From Hyphomicrobiales bacterium (lineage in GTDB: Bacteria > Pseudomonadota > Alphaproteobacteria > Rhizobiales > MH13), in the NCBI GenBank assembly GCA_017642935.1, contig JAEPOK010000003.1:62001-126000 (forward strand): 64,000 bases of DNA, in the 5' to 3' direction. Of the stretch, positions 36,898-45,147 are shown one piece after another. Position 1 is the first letter of the stretch, and each line of letters opens with the position of its first letter. The position numbers were made by a program, and so were the translations under genes. The notes beneath the pieces are model-generated. The model did not search any database and was not told the origin of the DNA. It saw only the letters and a program-made list of their open reading frames with translations.

Positions 36898-37920
36898 ATG
36901 GCAGAGACAGGCAAATCCAATCCAACCGCAAAGGGCGATCGAGTGGCGAAAGTCATTGCGCGCTCCGGCCTTTGCTCGCGCCGCGATGCGGAAGCCTGGA
37001 TCGCCGATGGCCGGGTGAAGCTGAACGGCAAGCTGCTCACAACACCAGCCGTTACGGTCACAGACAAAGACAAGATCGAAGTTGATGGTGCGCCCTTGCC
37101 GGAGGCTGAGCGCACGCGGCTCTGGCTCTATCACAAGGACAAGGGCGTTATCACCGCGGCGCGCGACCCGGAAGGGCGCAAGGTTCTGCGCGATGTCCTG
37201 CCCAAAGAGCTGAAAACCGCCCATCCGGTGGGCCGGCTTGATTTCAACACTGAAGGGCTGCTGCTGCTGACCAATGATGGCGCGCTGAAACGCCTGCTGG
37301 AGCTGCCCTCAACGGGCTGGCTGCGCCGCTACCGGGTGCGCGCCTTTGGCGAGGCGCCGGATCATGTGCTGGAAAAGGCCCGCAAAGGCATGGAGACTGA
37401 GGGAGTCCAGTACGGCCCGATGGAGATCGCCATTGAACGTCAACAGGGCGACAATCAATGGCTGACGGTGGGTCTGCGCGAAGGCAAAAACCGTGAGGTG
37501 AAAGTCGTGCTCGGAGCGCTCGGCCTGCAGGTGAATCGGCTGATCCGCATTTCCTACGGTCCGTTTCAACTGGGTGAGTTGGAGCCGGGCGCTGCGCAAG
37601 AGGTGCGGACGCGCATTCTGAAGGATCAGCTCTCGGGCAAGATTTTCAAAGATGCGGGTCTCGACTTTGACGGCCCGATGCGCACACCTGTTGTCGGTCG
37701 CGACACGCCGGCACGACCCGACAAACCGGCCAAGACAGGCCGCGGGGGATCGGGCAACGCACCGCTGCGCAAAGGCCGTGGTAAGCCGACGCCGGACGGA
37801 CCCAAAGGCGGGAAGCCGGGCTTTGTTTCGCGCCCTGGCGCGGCACGTAAGGGTAGCAGCCAGGGCAGTGGTAAGGGCCGGACCGGCGGTCGCGGCCCGC
37901 AAAAGACACGCGGCAGGTAG
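36898..37920 (+). CDS. RluB-type rRNA pseudouridine synthase
   Basis: 340 residues. The N-terminal S4 RNA-binding domain is RVAKVIARSGLCSRRDAEAW. The RsuA/RluB-type catalytic domain has HPVGRLDFNTEGLLLLTNDG with the catalytic Asp, and GLREGKNREVKVVLGALGL. The last ~80 residues are a Gly/Arg/Lys/Pro-rich tail (for example KGRGKPTPDGPKGGKP), likely disordered and RNA-binding. The probable target is 23S rRNA helix 90-92 by analogy with RluB. AAAGG precedes ATG 36898. rsmD follows 6 bases later, so the two rRNA modification genes form one unit. Confidence 0.92.
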   Translation: MAETGKSNPTAKGDRVAKVIARSGLCSRRDAEAWIADGRVKLNGKLLTTPAVTVTDKDKIEVDGAPLPEAERTRLWLYHKDKGVITAARDPEGRKVLRDVLPKELKTAHPVGRLDFNTEGLLLLTNDGALKRLLELPSTGWLRRYRVRAFGEAPDHVLEKARKGMETEGVQYGPMEIAIERQQGDNQWLTVGLREGKNREVKVVLGALGLQVNRLIRISYGPFQLGELEPGAAQEVRTRILKDQLSGKIFKDAGLDFDGPMRTPVVGRDTPARPDKPAKTGRGGSGNAPLRKGRGKPTPDGPKGGKPGFVSRPGAARKGSSQGSGKGRTGGRGPQKTRGR

Positions 37921-37926
37921 GCGGGC

Positions 37927-38505
37927 ATGCGGATCGTTGGCGGCACGTTCAAAGGTCGCGCCCTCAAGGCGCCGACGAGCCAGGCAGTGCGCCCGACCAC
38001 GGATCGTGCGCGCGAGGCGCTGTTCAACATCCTCGCGCACAATGATGATTTGTTCGCCGAAGGCCACGGCTTGGAAGGTGCGACGGTCATCGATCTTTTT
38101 GCCGGAACCGGTGCGCTCGGGCTGGAAGCGCTGTCGCGCGGCGCGGCGTTTGCGTTGTTCATCGACAATTCGATTGAAGGGCGCGGGTTGATCCGGGAAA
38201 ACATGCTGGCCTGCGGCGTCGCCGCTCGGGCGCGGCTCTTCAAGCGCGATGCCACCAAGATCGGTGATCGCGGCAAGATGGAACGCGCGACGCTCGCGTT
38301 TCTGGATCCGCCCTATGGCAAAGGCTTGGGCGACAAGGCACTGGCAGTCCTGGACGACGGCGACTGGCTGGCGCCCGACGCGTTGGTGATCGTGGAAGAA
38401 ACCGCCAAAACCGATCTTGCCATCCCCGAGGCGTTCCAGGTCCTCCAAATTCGGAAGATGGGGGAGACGCAGCTTTGGTTTTTGCGCTATAAAACCGTGC
38501 CATGA
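37927..38505 (+). CDS. rsmD: 16S rRNA (guanine-966-N2)-methyltransferase
   Basis: 192 residues. MRIVGGTFKGRALKAP and RPTTDRAREALFNIL are the family N-terminus. The SAM site is VIDLFAGTGALGLEALSRGA, and the catalytic motif IV is FLDPPYGKG. It methylates G966 of 16S rRNA near the P site. It overlaps the next gene by 4 bases (ATGA). Confidence 0.95.
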   Translation: MRIVGGTFKGRALKAPTSQAVRPTTDRAREALFNILAHNDDLFAEGHGLEGATVIDLFAGTGALGLEALSRGAAFALFIDNSIEGRGLIRENMLACGVAARARLFKRDATKIGDRGKMERATLAFLDPPYGKGLGDKALAVLDDGDWLAPDALVIVEETAKTDLAIPEAFQVLQIRKMGETQLWFLRYKTVP

Positions 38506-39029
38506 TTGGACGCTTGTTCACCGCTGTTCTTGCCGTTCTGGGTGCTGGCACGATGAGCCAGGCGCCGGAATTCTCACAGCAATATCGCCAGGCCCTCGGC
38601 GGCGCCGTGGCCGAACTTGAAGTTGTCGTTGAGGATTTCGATGCAGCCAGCGAGCGCGCTGGACTGTCGCGCGATCAAGCGCTGGCGCAGTATCGCGACA
38701 CCGACAATAGCTTTTTGGGTCAACGCGGCGAGCAGATCTCCGGCACCCTGGATCGCTACGAGCGACTCAAAGGGCAAGCCGAAGCCATCGAAAGCGCCGG
38801 TCCGTTCGAACAAATTTGGCTGGTGATGCGCGAGCCAGACTTGCGCGTTGTCGAAGGCGCGCGCGAACGGTTCGAGCCGGCCATTCCTCTCACAATCGCC
38901 GGCGGCGTCATGGCGCTTATCGGCGCCTTCATCGGCTGGCTACTTGGTCGAGGCAGCGCAGGCACGGTCAAGGCGACCGGCAAGATGCTGCGTGGGCGCA
39001 ACAAAGGCCGGGCTTCGGCAAAAGGCTAG
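38502..39029 (+). CDS. DUF2937 membrane protein
   Basis: 175 residues. An N-terminal hydrophobic segment (FTAVLAVLGAGTMSQAPEF) and a C-terminal one (LTIAGGVMALIGAFIGWLLG) flank an alpha-helical, acidic region of about 105 residues. The C-terminal tail is basic and should be cytoplasmic. The family is of unknown function. It overlaps rsmD by 4 bases and meets mutL tail to tail with a 4-base overlap. Confidence 0.82.
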   Translation: MIGRLFTAVLAVLGAGTMSQAPEFSQQYRQALGGAVAELEVVVEDFDAASERAGLSRDQALAQYRDTDNSFLGQRGEQISGTLDRYERLKGQAEAIESAGPFEQIWLVMREPDLRVVEGARERFEPAIPLTIAGGVMALIGAFIGWLLGRGSAGTVKATGKMLRGRNKGRASAKG

Positions 39030-40864
39030 CGGTCGAACAGCTTGTCGAGCCGGGCCTTATCCATGCGAATGAAGGTTGGGCGCCCGTGATTGCATTGCGC
39101 GGCGGCGGGCACCTGCTCCATCTCGCGCAGCAGCGCATTCATTTCATCAACCTTCAATCGGCGCCCGGCACGGACTGAGCCGTGGCACGCCATTGTCGAG
39201 GCAACAGCGTGGAGACGATTTTCAAGGCGGGTCGAAGCGCCAGCCTCGGCGAACTCTTCAGCCAAATCCCTCACCAGGCTTGCTGCGTCACAGACGCCGA
39301 GCATCGCCGGTGTTTCCCGCACCAGAACCGCGTTGGCGCCGAAGGGTTCAAGGACCAGGCCGAGATTCGCCAACCCCTCGGCTTGCGCCAAAATGGCCGA
39401 GGCATTGCCTGCCGGAAGCTCGACGACATCGGGGATGAGCAGCGGTTGAGTGGCAATGCCGTCACGCTCCAACCCGGCCCTCAGCTTTTCATAGACCAGC
39501 CGCTCATGGGCAGCATGGGCATCGACCAAAACGATGCCCTCGCGGCTTTCGGCTAGGATGTAGGTTTCGTGCAGCTGCGCGCGGGCCGTGCCCAGCGGAT
39601 GGTCCGGCTCCAACGTCTCGGAGCCATCCTCCGGCGGGGGTGCCATCGGGCTCGACGGCACATCCATGCCGGCCAGCGTTGCCGAGCGAGAAGGACCGGG
39701 ATCGTAGTGAGCGGCGGCCTCTGCCCAGCCAGAAGCATTTGAACGTCTTGGTGCCGCATAAGATGTTTGCGGCGTGAAGGCATTGGAGGCCTGGTCGGCA
39801 AGGCTGGTGGACGCCGCCAGACCGGCTTCTCCCAGAGCGTCACGGATCGCGGTGATGATCAGCCCGCGCATATGGCCAGGATTTTGAAACCGCACATCGG
39901 ATTTTTGCGGGTGCACGTTCACATCGACGCGCGCCGGGTCAATGGCGACGGCGATCACAACAGCAGGAAACCGGTCGCGCGGCATCAAGTCGGCATAGGC
40001 GGCACGAATGGCGCCCGTGAGCAGGCGATCGCGTACCGGCCGGTCATTGACCATCAGATAGATGTCGCGTGTTGTCGCGCGATGCCAGGTCGGCAATCCA
40101 ACCATGCCTTCCAGCGACAGGCCTTCGCGGGTGGCATGCAGCGATTGCATGTTGGAGCGGGCGTCCGGCCCGAATAGATCGGCGGCGCGGTGTTCTAGCG
40201 CCGAGGTGAAGGCAAGGCTTGCATCGGCTGGGGTCAGATCGAGGATCATCCGCCGTTCGGATTGCAAACGGAAACCGACTTTCGGGGCGGCGAGCGCCAA
40301 GCGCCGGACTGTGTCAGCGACGGCGGTGGTTTCGGCCTGATCGGATTTGAGAAACTTCAGGCGCGCCGGTACCGCGAAGAACAAGTCTTCAACGTCGATC
40401 GCCGTGCCACCCGACAACGCTGCCGGGGCCGGTCCTGACGTCTCGCCGCCGTCAACGCTTATGCGAAAGGCATCCGCCGATCCCTGGGCGCGAGACGTGA
40501 TCGTCAGTTTGGCGACAGCACCGATTGAGGGCAGCGCTTCGCCGCGGAAACCAAGCGTGCGGATATCGACAAGCTCATCGTCGGACAGCTTCGATGTGGC
40601 ATGGCGGGCAATGGCCAGTTTCAGGTCGTCCGGACCCATGCCGTAGCCATCATCGGTGACGCGAATGGCGGCCTTGCCGCCAGCCTGCAGCGTGATGGTG
40701 ATATGGCGCGCGCCAGCATCGAGCGCATTCTCGACCAATTCCTTCACCACACTCGCTGGCCGCTCGACCACCTCGCCAGCGGCGATGCGGTTGATCACAC
40801 CATCAGGCAGTTGACGAATGCTGCGGCGCCCTTCAGCGGGCGGTTGGGCAAGAACGGTCTGCAC
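39026..40864 (-). CDS. mutL: DNA mismatch repair protein MutL
   Basis: 612 residues. The N-terminal GHKL ATPase has IRQLPDGVINRIAAGEVVER, ENALDAGA, DDGYGM and TLGFRGEALPSIG. A Pro/Ser-rich linker covers about residues 335-420. The C-terminal domain carries endonuclease-type motifs: DAHAAHERLVYE (a DQHA-x2-E-x4-E variant with Ala for Gln), ACHGSVRAG and CNHGRPTFIRM. It should nick DNA in methyl-independent mismatch repair. It is 32 bases downstream of the second M16 gene on the same strand. Confidence 0.96.
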   Translation of the reverse strand: MQTVLAQPPAEGRRSIRQLPDGVINRIAAGEVVERPASVVKELVENALDAGARHITITLQAGGKAAIRVTDDGYGMGPDDLKLAIARHATSKLSDDELVDIRTLGFRGEALPSIGAVAKLTITSRAQGSADAFRISVDGGETSGPAPAALSGGTAIDVEDLFFAVPARLKFLKSDQAETTAVADTVRRLALAAPKVGFRLQSERRMILDLTPADASLAFTSALEHRAADLFGPDARSNMQSLHATREGLSLEGMVGLPTWHRATTRDIYLMVNDRPVRDRLLTGAIRAAYADLMPRDRFPAVVIAVAIDPARVDVNVHPQKSDVRFQNPGHMRGLIITAIRDALGEAGLAASTSLADQASNAFTPQTSYAAPRRSNASGWAEAAAHYDPGPSRSATLAGMDVPSSPMAPPPEDGSETLEPDHPLGTARAQLHETYILAESREGIVLVDAHAAHERLVYEKLRAGLERDGIATQPLLIPDVVELPAGNASAILAQAEGLANLGLVLEPFGANAVLVRETPAMLGVCDAASLVRDLAEEFAEAGASTRLENRLHAVASTMACHGSVRAGRRLKVDEMNALLREMEQVPAAAQCNHGRPTFIRMDKARLDKLFDR

Positions 40865-40896
40865 ATGCCCTCTCTGGGTAGTCGGTTCGACGTGAA

Positions 40897-42261
40897 TCAG
40901 CTCAGCGGCTGTCCTACGATGGCAAGCGAAAGCGGCGCCTTCAAGATGCGGTCGGCAACGCGGCGGATGTCGTCCACCGTAATCGCCCGTATCAGGTCGG
41001 CGCGTTCGACCATGTAGCTTGCCGGGATGCGTTCCAGCTGCATGCCAACCAGTTGCTGCGCGATCTTTTGCGAGCTGTCGAAGCGCAGCGGGTAGGACCC
41101 GATCAAAAAATCCTTGGCCTGCTGAAGCTCTTCCTCGGTCGGGCCGTTCTCGACAAATTCGGCAATGACGGTGCGCATGACATCCAGCGTTTCCTGGGCG
41201 CGTTCCGGCCGGGTCGAAGCGCCGCCACCGAGAATGGGTGAATGATCGCGGGCCGAAAGATAGGTGTAGACCGAATAGGTTAACCCTCGTTCCTGGCGAA
41301 CCTCTTTGAACATGCGCGAGGAAAACGTACCCCCGCCGAGAATGTGGTTCATCACGAAGGCGGTGAGAAAATCGTCATCGTCACGTGCAAGGCCAGGCAG
41401 TGCGAACCGGATGACGGTTTGCGCCACGTCCTGCGTTTCAAGCGCTTGGGCGCCGGTTGGGATCACCATATCGGCGATCGGCTGCAGGTCGGGATCCTGA
41501 CGCAAGCCGCCAAAGGCCGTGTCAACGAATGTGTCGGCTGCCTGCGCCGACAGATCGCCGACGATCGCCACCTTGATGGTGCTCTGCGCAAGCGTGGCCG
41601 CGTGGTGGGCGAGAAGACCATCGCGGCCGATGGCCGGGACAGAGTCCAGCGACCCCTGCGCCTGGCGGGCGTAGGGATGACCTGCGAAGAAGGTTTCAGC
41701 GGAAAGCCGCGAGGCGATGCTTTCGGGATCATTCAGATCGCGGCGAATGCCGGCCATGATTTGAGCGCGGGTGCGCTCAATCGCGTCTTCATCCAGGCGC
41801 GGCTGATTGAGGGCCAGGGCCAGCAGCTCGGTGCCAAGCTCTATCGTGTCGGACAGCACGGTCAGTTCGCCGGAGAAGTTGTCATGGCTGGCATCGAAAT
41901 TGAGCCGAATGGCATTGTCTTCGAGCAGCGTTTGGAAGGCGATGCTGTCATAATCGCCCGCGCCTTCATCCAGCAGCGCAGACAAAAGGTTTGCCGTTCC
42001 GGCCTTGCCGTCTGGATCCTGAACGGCGCCTGCGCCTTCAAAAACGAACCGTGCCGCCACCAGAGGAATCGTATCGTCTTCGACCAGCCAGTAGGCGATG
42101 CCGCCGGGGCTGGTACGCTCTTGAACATTGACGGCAGCTTCGGCGCGTTGTGGTTCGGTCAAACTGAGGGCCATGGTGATCACCAGTGTGAGGGCCAGCG
42201 CGAGACCAGCCGTTTTTGTCTTTATGGTGGGAAGGCGCGAGACGCTAGCCATCAGCGCCAT
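40897..42261 (-). CDS. M16-family peptidase-like protein, non-catalytic subunit
   Basis: 454 residues with an N-terminal signal-like segment (TAGLALALTLVITMALS), so probably periplasmic. It has the two-lobe M16 fold (GGTFSSRMFKEVRQERGLTY is the R/Y motif of the C-lobe), but the N-lobe lacks the HxxEH zinc site: LLSALLDEGAG stands in its place. In paired M16 enzymes one subunit binds substrate and the other cuts. It overlaps the catalytic subunit gene upstream by 17 bases, so they are translated together. Confidence 0.9.
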   Translation of the reverse strand: MALMASVSRLPTIKTKTAGLALALTLVITMALSLTEPQRAEAAVNVQERTSPGGIAYWLVEDDTIPLVAARFVFEGAGAVQDPDGKAGTANLLSALLDEGAGDYDSIAFQTLLEDNAIRLNFDASHDNFSGELTVLSDTIELGTELLALALNQPRLDEDAIERTRAQIMAGIRRDLNDPESIASRLSAETFFAGHPYARQAQGSLDSVPAIGRDGLLAHHAATLAQSTIKVAIVGDLSAQAADTFVDTAFGGLRQDPDLQPIADMVIPTGAQALETQDVAQTVIRFALPGLARDDDDFLTAFVMNHILGGGTFSSRMFKEVRQERGLTYSVYTYLSARDHSPILGGGASTRPERAQETLDVMRTVIAEFVENGPTEEELQQAKDFLIGSYPLRFDSSQKIAQQLVGMQLERIPASYMVERADLIRAITVDDIRRVADRILKAPLSLAIVGQPLS

Positions 42262-43738
42262 ATGCGGTTTCCGATGGAACCGTCGCCGGGCGTTGCAGGC
42301 CGACCACCGCGCGGTGCGGTTGGAGCACCAATCGCGCGGCGTCCATCACATCATCGACGGTGACAGCGCCGATGCGCGAGGGCCATGATTGAACATCAGC
42401 AAGGTTTTCGCCAACCGCAAGAGACGACCCAAAAATGCGCGCCAGCGCGGATTGACTGTCCTGCGCAAAAACCGTCTGGGCCACCAGATTGCGTTTGGCG
42501 CGCGCCAGTTCATCTTCGCTGATGCCCTCTTGGAGGAAACGCTCCAACTCGGCCATCAGATCGGCCTCAAGCGCTTCCAGCGACACACCCTCTGCCGGGT
42601 AGGCGAAGAGATAGAATGTGCCGTGATCAAGGGCAGAACCCTGATAGAATGAACCCACGGCCGCGGCGGAGCGCTGCTCAATGACGAAATGCTTGTAAAG
42701 GCGGCTGGTCGTGCCATCGCCCAGATAGTGGCTGAGAACGTCCAATGCCGGGGCTCGACGCTCATCATCATTGTGTGTGTAGGACGGTGCCAGATAGGCG
42801 ATCTGAACGACCGGCTGGGCGATGCGTTCATCGCGCATATTGATCCGACGTTCAGCCACCGGCTCCGGTTCAAGCGGGCGGCGGCGCTCGGTGATCGCGC
42901 CTTCGCGTGCGGGAAGCACGCCGTAAAACTGTTCGGCCAACGGGCGCACCGTCGCCTCGTCCACGTCACCGGCGATCACCAGGATAGCGTTTTCCGGGGT
43001 GTAGTAACGGGCGTAGAAGTCGAGCGCCATTTCTCGCGAGAGGTCTTCCATCTCATGGCGCCAGCCGATGATCGGGTCGCCATAGGGATGGTTCTGAAAA
43101 AGCGTGGCAGAAAAACTCTCGCGCAGCAGCGCGGACGGGTCGTTGTCGACGCGTGAGGCCCGCTCTTCCAGGATGACATTGCGTTCGGATGCGACGACCT
43201 CCTCGGACAGAACGAGGTTCTTCATCCGGTCAGCTTCCATCTCCATCATCAGCGGCAGATGTTCGACGGCGATGCGCTGGAAGTAAGCGGTATAGTCGTA
43301 GGAGGTGAAGGCGTTCTCTGTGCCACCAAGACGCGAGATCGTCTGCGAATAGGTATCGTCAGGGAAGTTGACTGTGCCCTTGAACATCAAATGTTCCAGG
43401 AAATGGGCGATGCCGGACTGTCCTGGTGGCTCATCGGCGGCGCCGACCTTGTACCAGATCATGTTCGTAACGACGGGGGCACGACGATCTGGGATCACCA
43501 CGACCTGCATCCCATTATCGAGCGTGAATTGGCTGGCGCCCGGCGCAAACGAGAAATCGCTTGATGCGGCTGTGCTGGGCGTGAGGCCATGGGGTGAGGA
43601 AATCATGGTCATGAGCAAGGCCCCTAAGAAAAGAATCGTAAAGCGCAGCCTGTCAGCACCTGCAGATGATAGCGATCGGCTCTGTGGTCGCTTTCGCGAA
43701 CCTTGGACAGGCGCAGAGCCGGCCTTGTCTGACATCAT
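42245..43738 (-). CDS. M16-family zinc peptidase, catalytic subunit
   Basis: About 497 residues. The inverted zinc motif is HFLEH near residue 110 (GIAHFLEHLMFKG), with the distal Glu in the ERNVILEER region. A hydrophobic N-terminal segment (FTILFLGALLMTMIS) suggests export. ATG 43738 is chosen since AAGGA lies ten bases upstream; ATG 43759 is also open. It should form a heterodimer with the next gene product and degrade peptides in the periplasm. The substrate is unknown. Confidence 0.92.
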   Translation of the reverse strand: MMSDKAGSAPVQGSRKRPQSRSLSSAGADRLRFTILFLGALLMTMISSPHGLTPSTAASSDFSFAPGASQFTLDNGMQVVVIPDRRAPVVTNMIWYKVGAADEPPGQSGIAHFLEHLMFKGTVNFPDDTYSQTISRLGGTENAFTSYDYTAYFQRIAVEHLPLMMEMEADRMKNLVLSEEVVASERNVILEERASRVDNDPSALLRESFSATLFQNHPYGDPIIGWRHEMEDLSREMALDFYARYYTPENAILVIAGDVDEATVRPLAEQFYGVLPAREGAITERRRPLEPEPVAERRINMRDERIAQPVVQIAYLAPSYTHNDDERRAPALDVLSHYLGDGTTSRLYKHFVIEQRSAAAVGSFYQGSALDHGTFYLFAYPAEGVSLEALEADLMAELERFLQEGISEDELARAKRNLVAQTVFAQDSQSALARIFGSSLAVGENLADVQSWPSRIGAVTVDDVMDAARLVLQPHRAVVGLQRPATVPSETAYGADG

Positions 43739-43907
43739 CCAGACTGCTTCCTTCATCATACCCGGGCACCGAATGCAAACGATGGCCAGGTGAAAACACT
43801 TGAAGGCTGCACGTAGGGTTGGCCGCCGCGCGCGAAAAGGGACGCGCCTGTCACAGTTTGGTGAGGATTATGGACAGCGTGTAACGTTAGCGACTTGGAG
43901 TCAGCCG

Positions 43908-44558
43908 CTAAAACGGCCACCAGGTGAAGCCGCCTTGTTCAGCTTCGGCCAGCTCTTCAGCCTCAGCACCATAGGGTGCCTCAGGAGAGGGCGTGCGGGC
44001 GGCAACCGGCGGATCGGTCAGGAAGCGCCGGCCGCGGATGGCGGCGTCGGCTTCGCGAGCGGCATTGGCTTGCACCCGAGCCAACTCGATGTCTTCTTCC
44101 CGCTGAAGTTCATGCGGGAGCAAGGGCCGATCCAAGCCCGCATTGTTTTCCTGCTGCGGCTGTGAACTGCGCTGTGCAAGGGCCTGCGTCGCGGCAATAT
44201 CTACACCGTCAACGCCCGGCGTGTAGACCAGGGTTTGATCCTCGCTCTGCAACACTTGCGCCATGCGTTCCCTTGAACCGGTCGGCCAATTGGGGTCGGC
44301 CGCAACTGCGGTTTGCGTTTGCGGGGCTGGCAAACGATCCGTGGAGGGCGGTGCCACCAGCGGTGCACGTGCGGAGTACTCGATCGGTTCTTCTTCCGGC
44401 GCCAGACTAACGACACCAGCAACGTCGCCAAGAATGCTTTGCTCCAAGCCCGGTTCATTTTCGTCGAAGGAACCATAGCTGGCGCACCCGGCGAGCAGGA
44501 CGCCAGCGATCATCACCGTGCCGAATCGTGCGGCGGAATCAAAGGAAAACAAACGCAT
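43908..44558 (-). CDS. DUF3035/BamF-like outer-membrane lipoprotein
   Basis: 216 residues from ATG 44558, which has AAAAAGG upstream. The lipobox is VLLAGC, with the Cys near residue 25. The mature part is acidic, with PIEYSARAPLVAPPS and a region ending in RRFLTDPPVAART typical of DUF3035 proteins, which in Caulobacter include BamF of the beta-barrel assembly machine. Placement between lspA and the M16 pair also fits. The repeat-poor, Glu/Ala-rich C-terminus is likely disordered. The BamF assignment is by family memory, not proven. Confidence 0.72.
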   Translation of the reverse strand: MRLFSFDSAARFGTVMIAGVLLAGCASYGSFDENEPGLEQSILGDVAGVVSLAPEEEPIEYSARAPLVAPPSTDRLPAPQTQTAVAADPNWPTGSRERMAQVLQSEDQTLVYTPGVDGVDIAATQALAQRSSQPQQENNAGLDRPLLPHELQREEDIELARVQANAAREADAAIRGRRFLTDPPVAARTPSPEAPYGAEAEELAEAEQGGFTWWPF

Positions 44559-44641
44559 CACAAACCTTTTTCGTCTCGCGCTGAGCCTGGCGTTAAACCC
44601 CAAATGGGGCAAGAGCATGCCAGACCAAGTTGCGCGGATCG

Positions 44642-45139
44642 CTATGGAGCTTCGCCGGTTACTTTCTGGTTCCGCCCCACCAGAAACGCGTCATACAGGA
44701 GAAGCGCAACCCCGGCAACGACCCACACATCGGCGAGGTTAAAGACATACCAGTAGAACCCGAACGCGTGCAGCGAGGCAAAATCAACCACCGCGCCGTA
44801 GAGGACGCGATCGATGGTGTTGCCGATCGCACCGCCAATCAGAAGGCCCAGCGCCACAGCGGTGAGGCGATCCGTATTGCGGACCAGCCAGACAATTAGC
44901 GCCAGCGTGATGACGGTTTTCACGCCCACCAGAAGCCAGACTTGCGCCTGGCTGCCAGCTGCGAAGAGGCCATAGGAGATGCCGCGATTCCAGACCAAAA
45001 CGAGGTCGAAGAAGGGCGTGAGAAAAACACGGCCCTTGGCGCCGAGATCAAAGCCAAACAGCAGCCAGGTTTTCACCAACTGATCGACAATCAAGGCAAC
45101 TACAGCGATGATCGAGCCAAAGAAAAAAGGTCGGGTCAT
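44642..45139 (-). CDS. lspA: Lipoprotein signal peptidase II
   Basis: Cleaves prolipoprotein signals before the lipidated Cys in the inner membrane. 165 residues with four hydrophobic helices. The catalytic Asp pair is in GNTIDRVLYGAVVDF and FNLADVWVVAG. It starts 8 bases after the ileS stop, the usual ileS-lspA pairing. Likely clients in this window are the BamF-like protein, the DsbA-like protein and the lipoprotein beside ubiA. Confidence 0.96.
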   Translation of the reverse strand: MTRPFFFGSIIAVVALIVDQLVKTWLLFGFDLGAKGRVFLTPFFDLVLVWNRGISYGLFAAGSQAQVWLLVGVKTVITLALIVWLVRNTDRLTAVALGLLIGGAIGNTIDRVLYGAVVDFASLHAFGFYWYVFNLADVWVVAGVALLLYDAFLVGRNQKVTGEAP

Positions 45140-45147
45140 CCGCTCGG

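Noticed and set aside
39026..40864. DAHA instead of DQHA in the MutL endonuclease motif as a lost active site
   Set aside because: The other endonuclease motifs are intact, the metal-binding Asp, His and Glu remain, and I recall DAHAAHERLVYE in other alphaproteobacteria.
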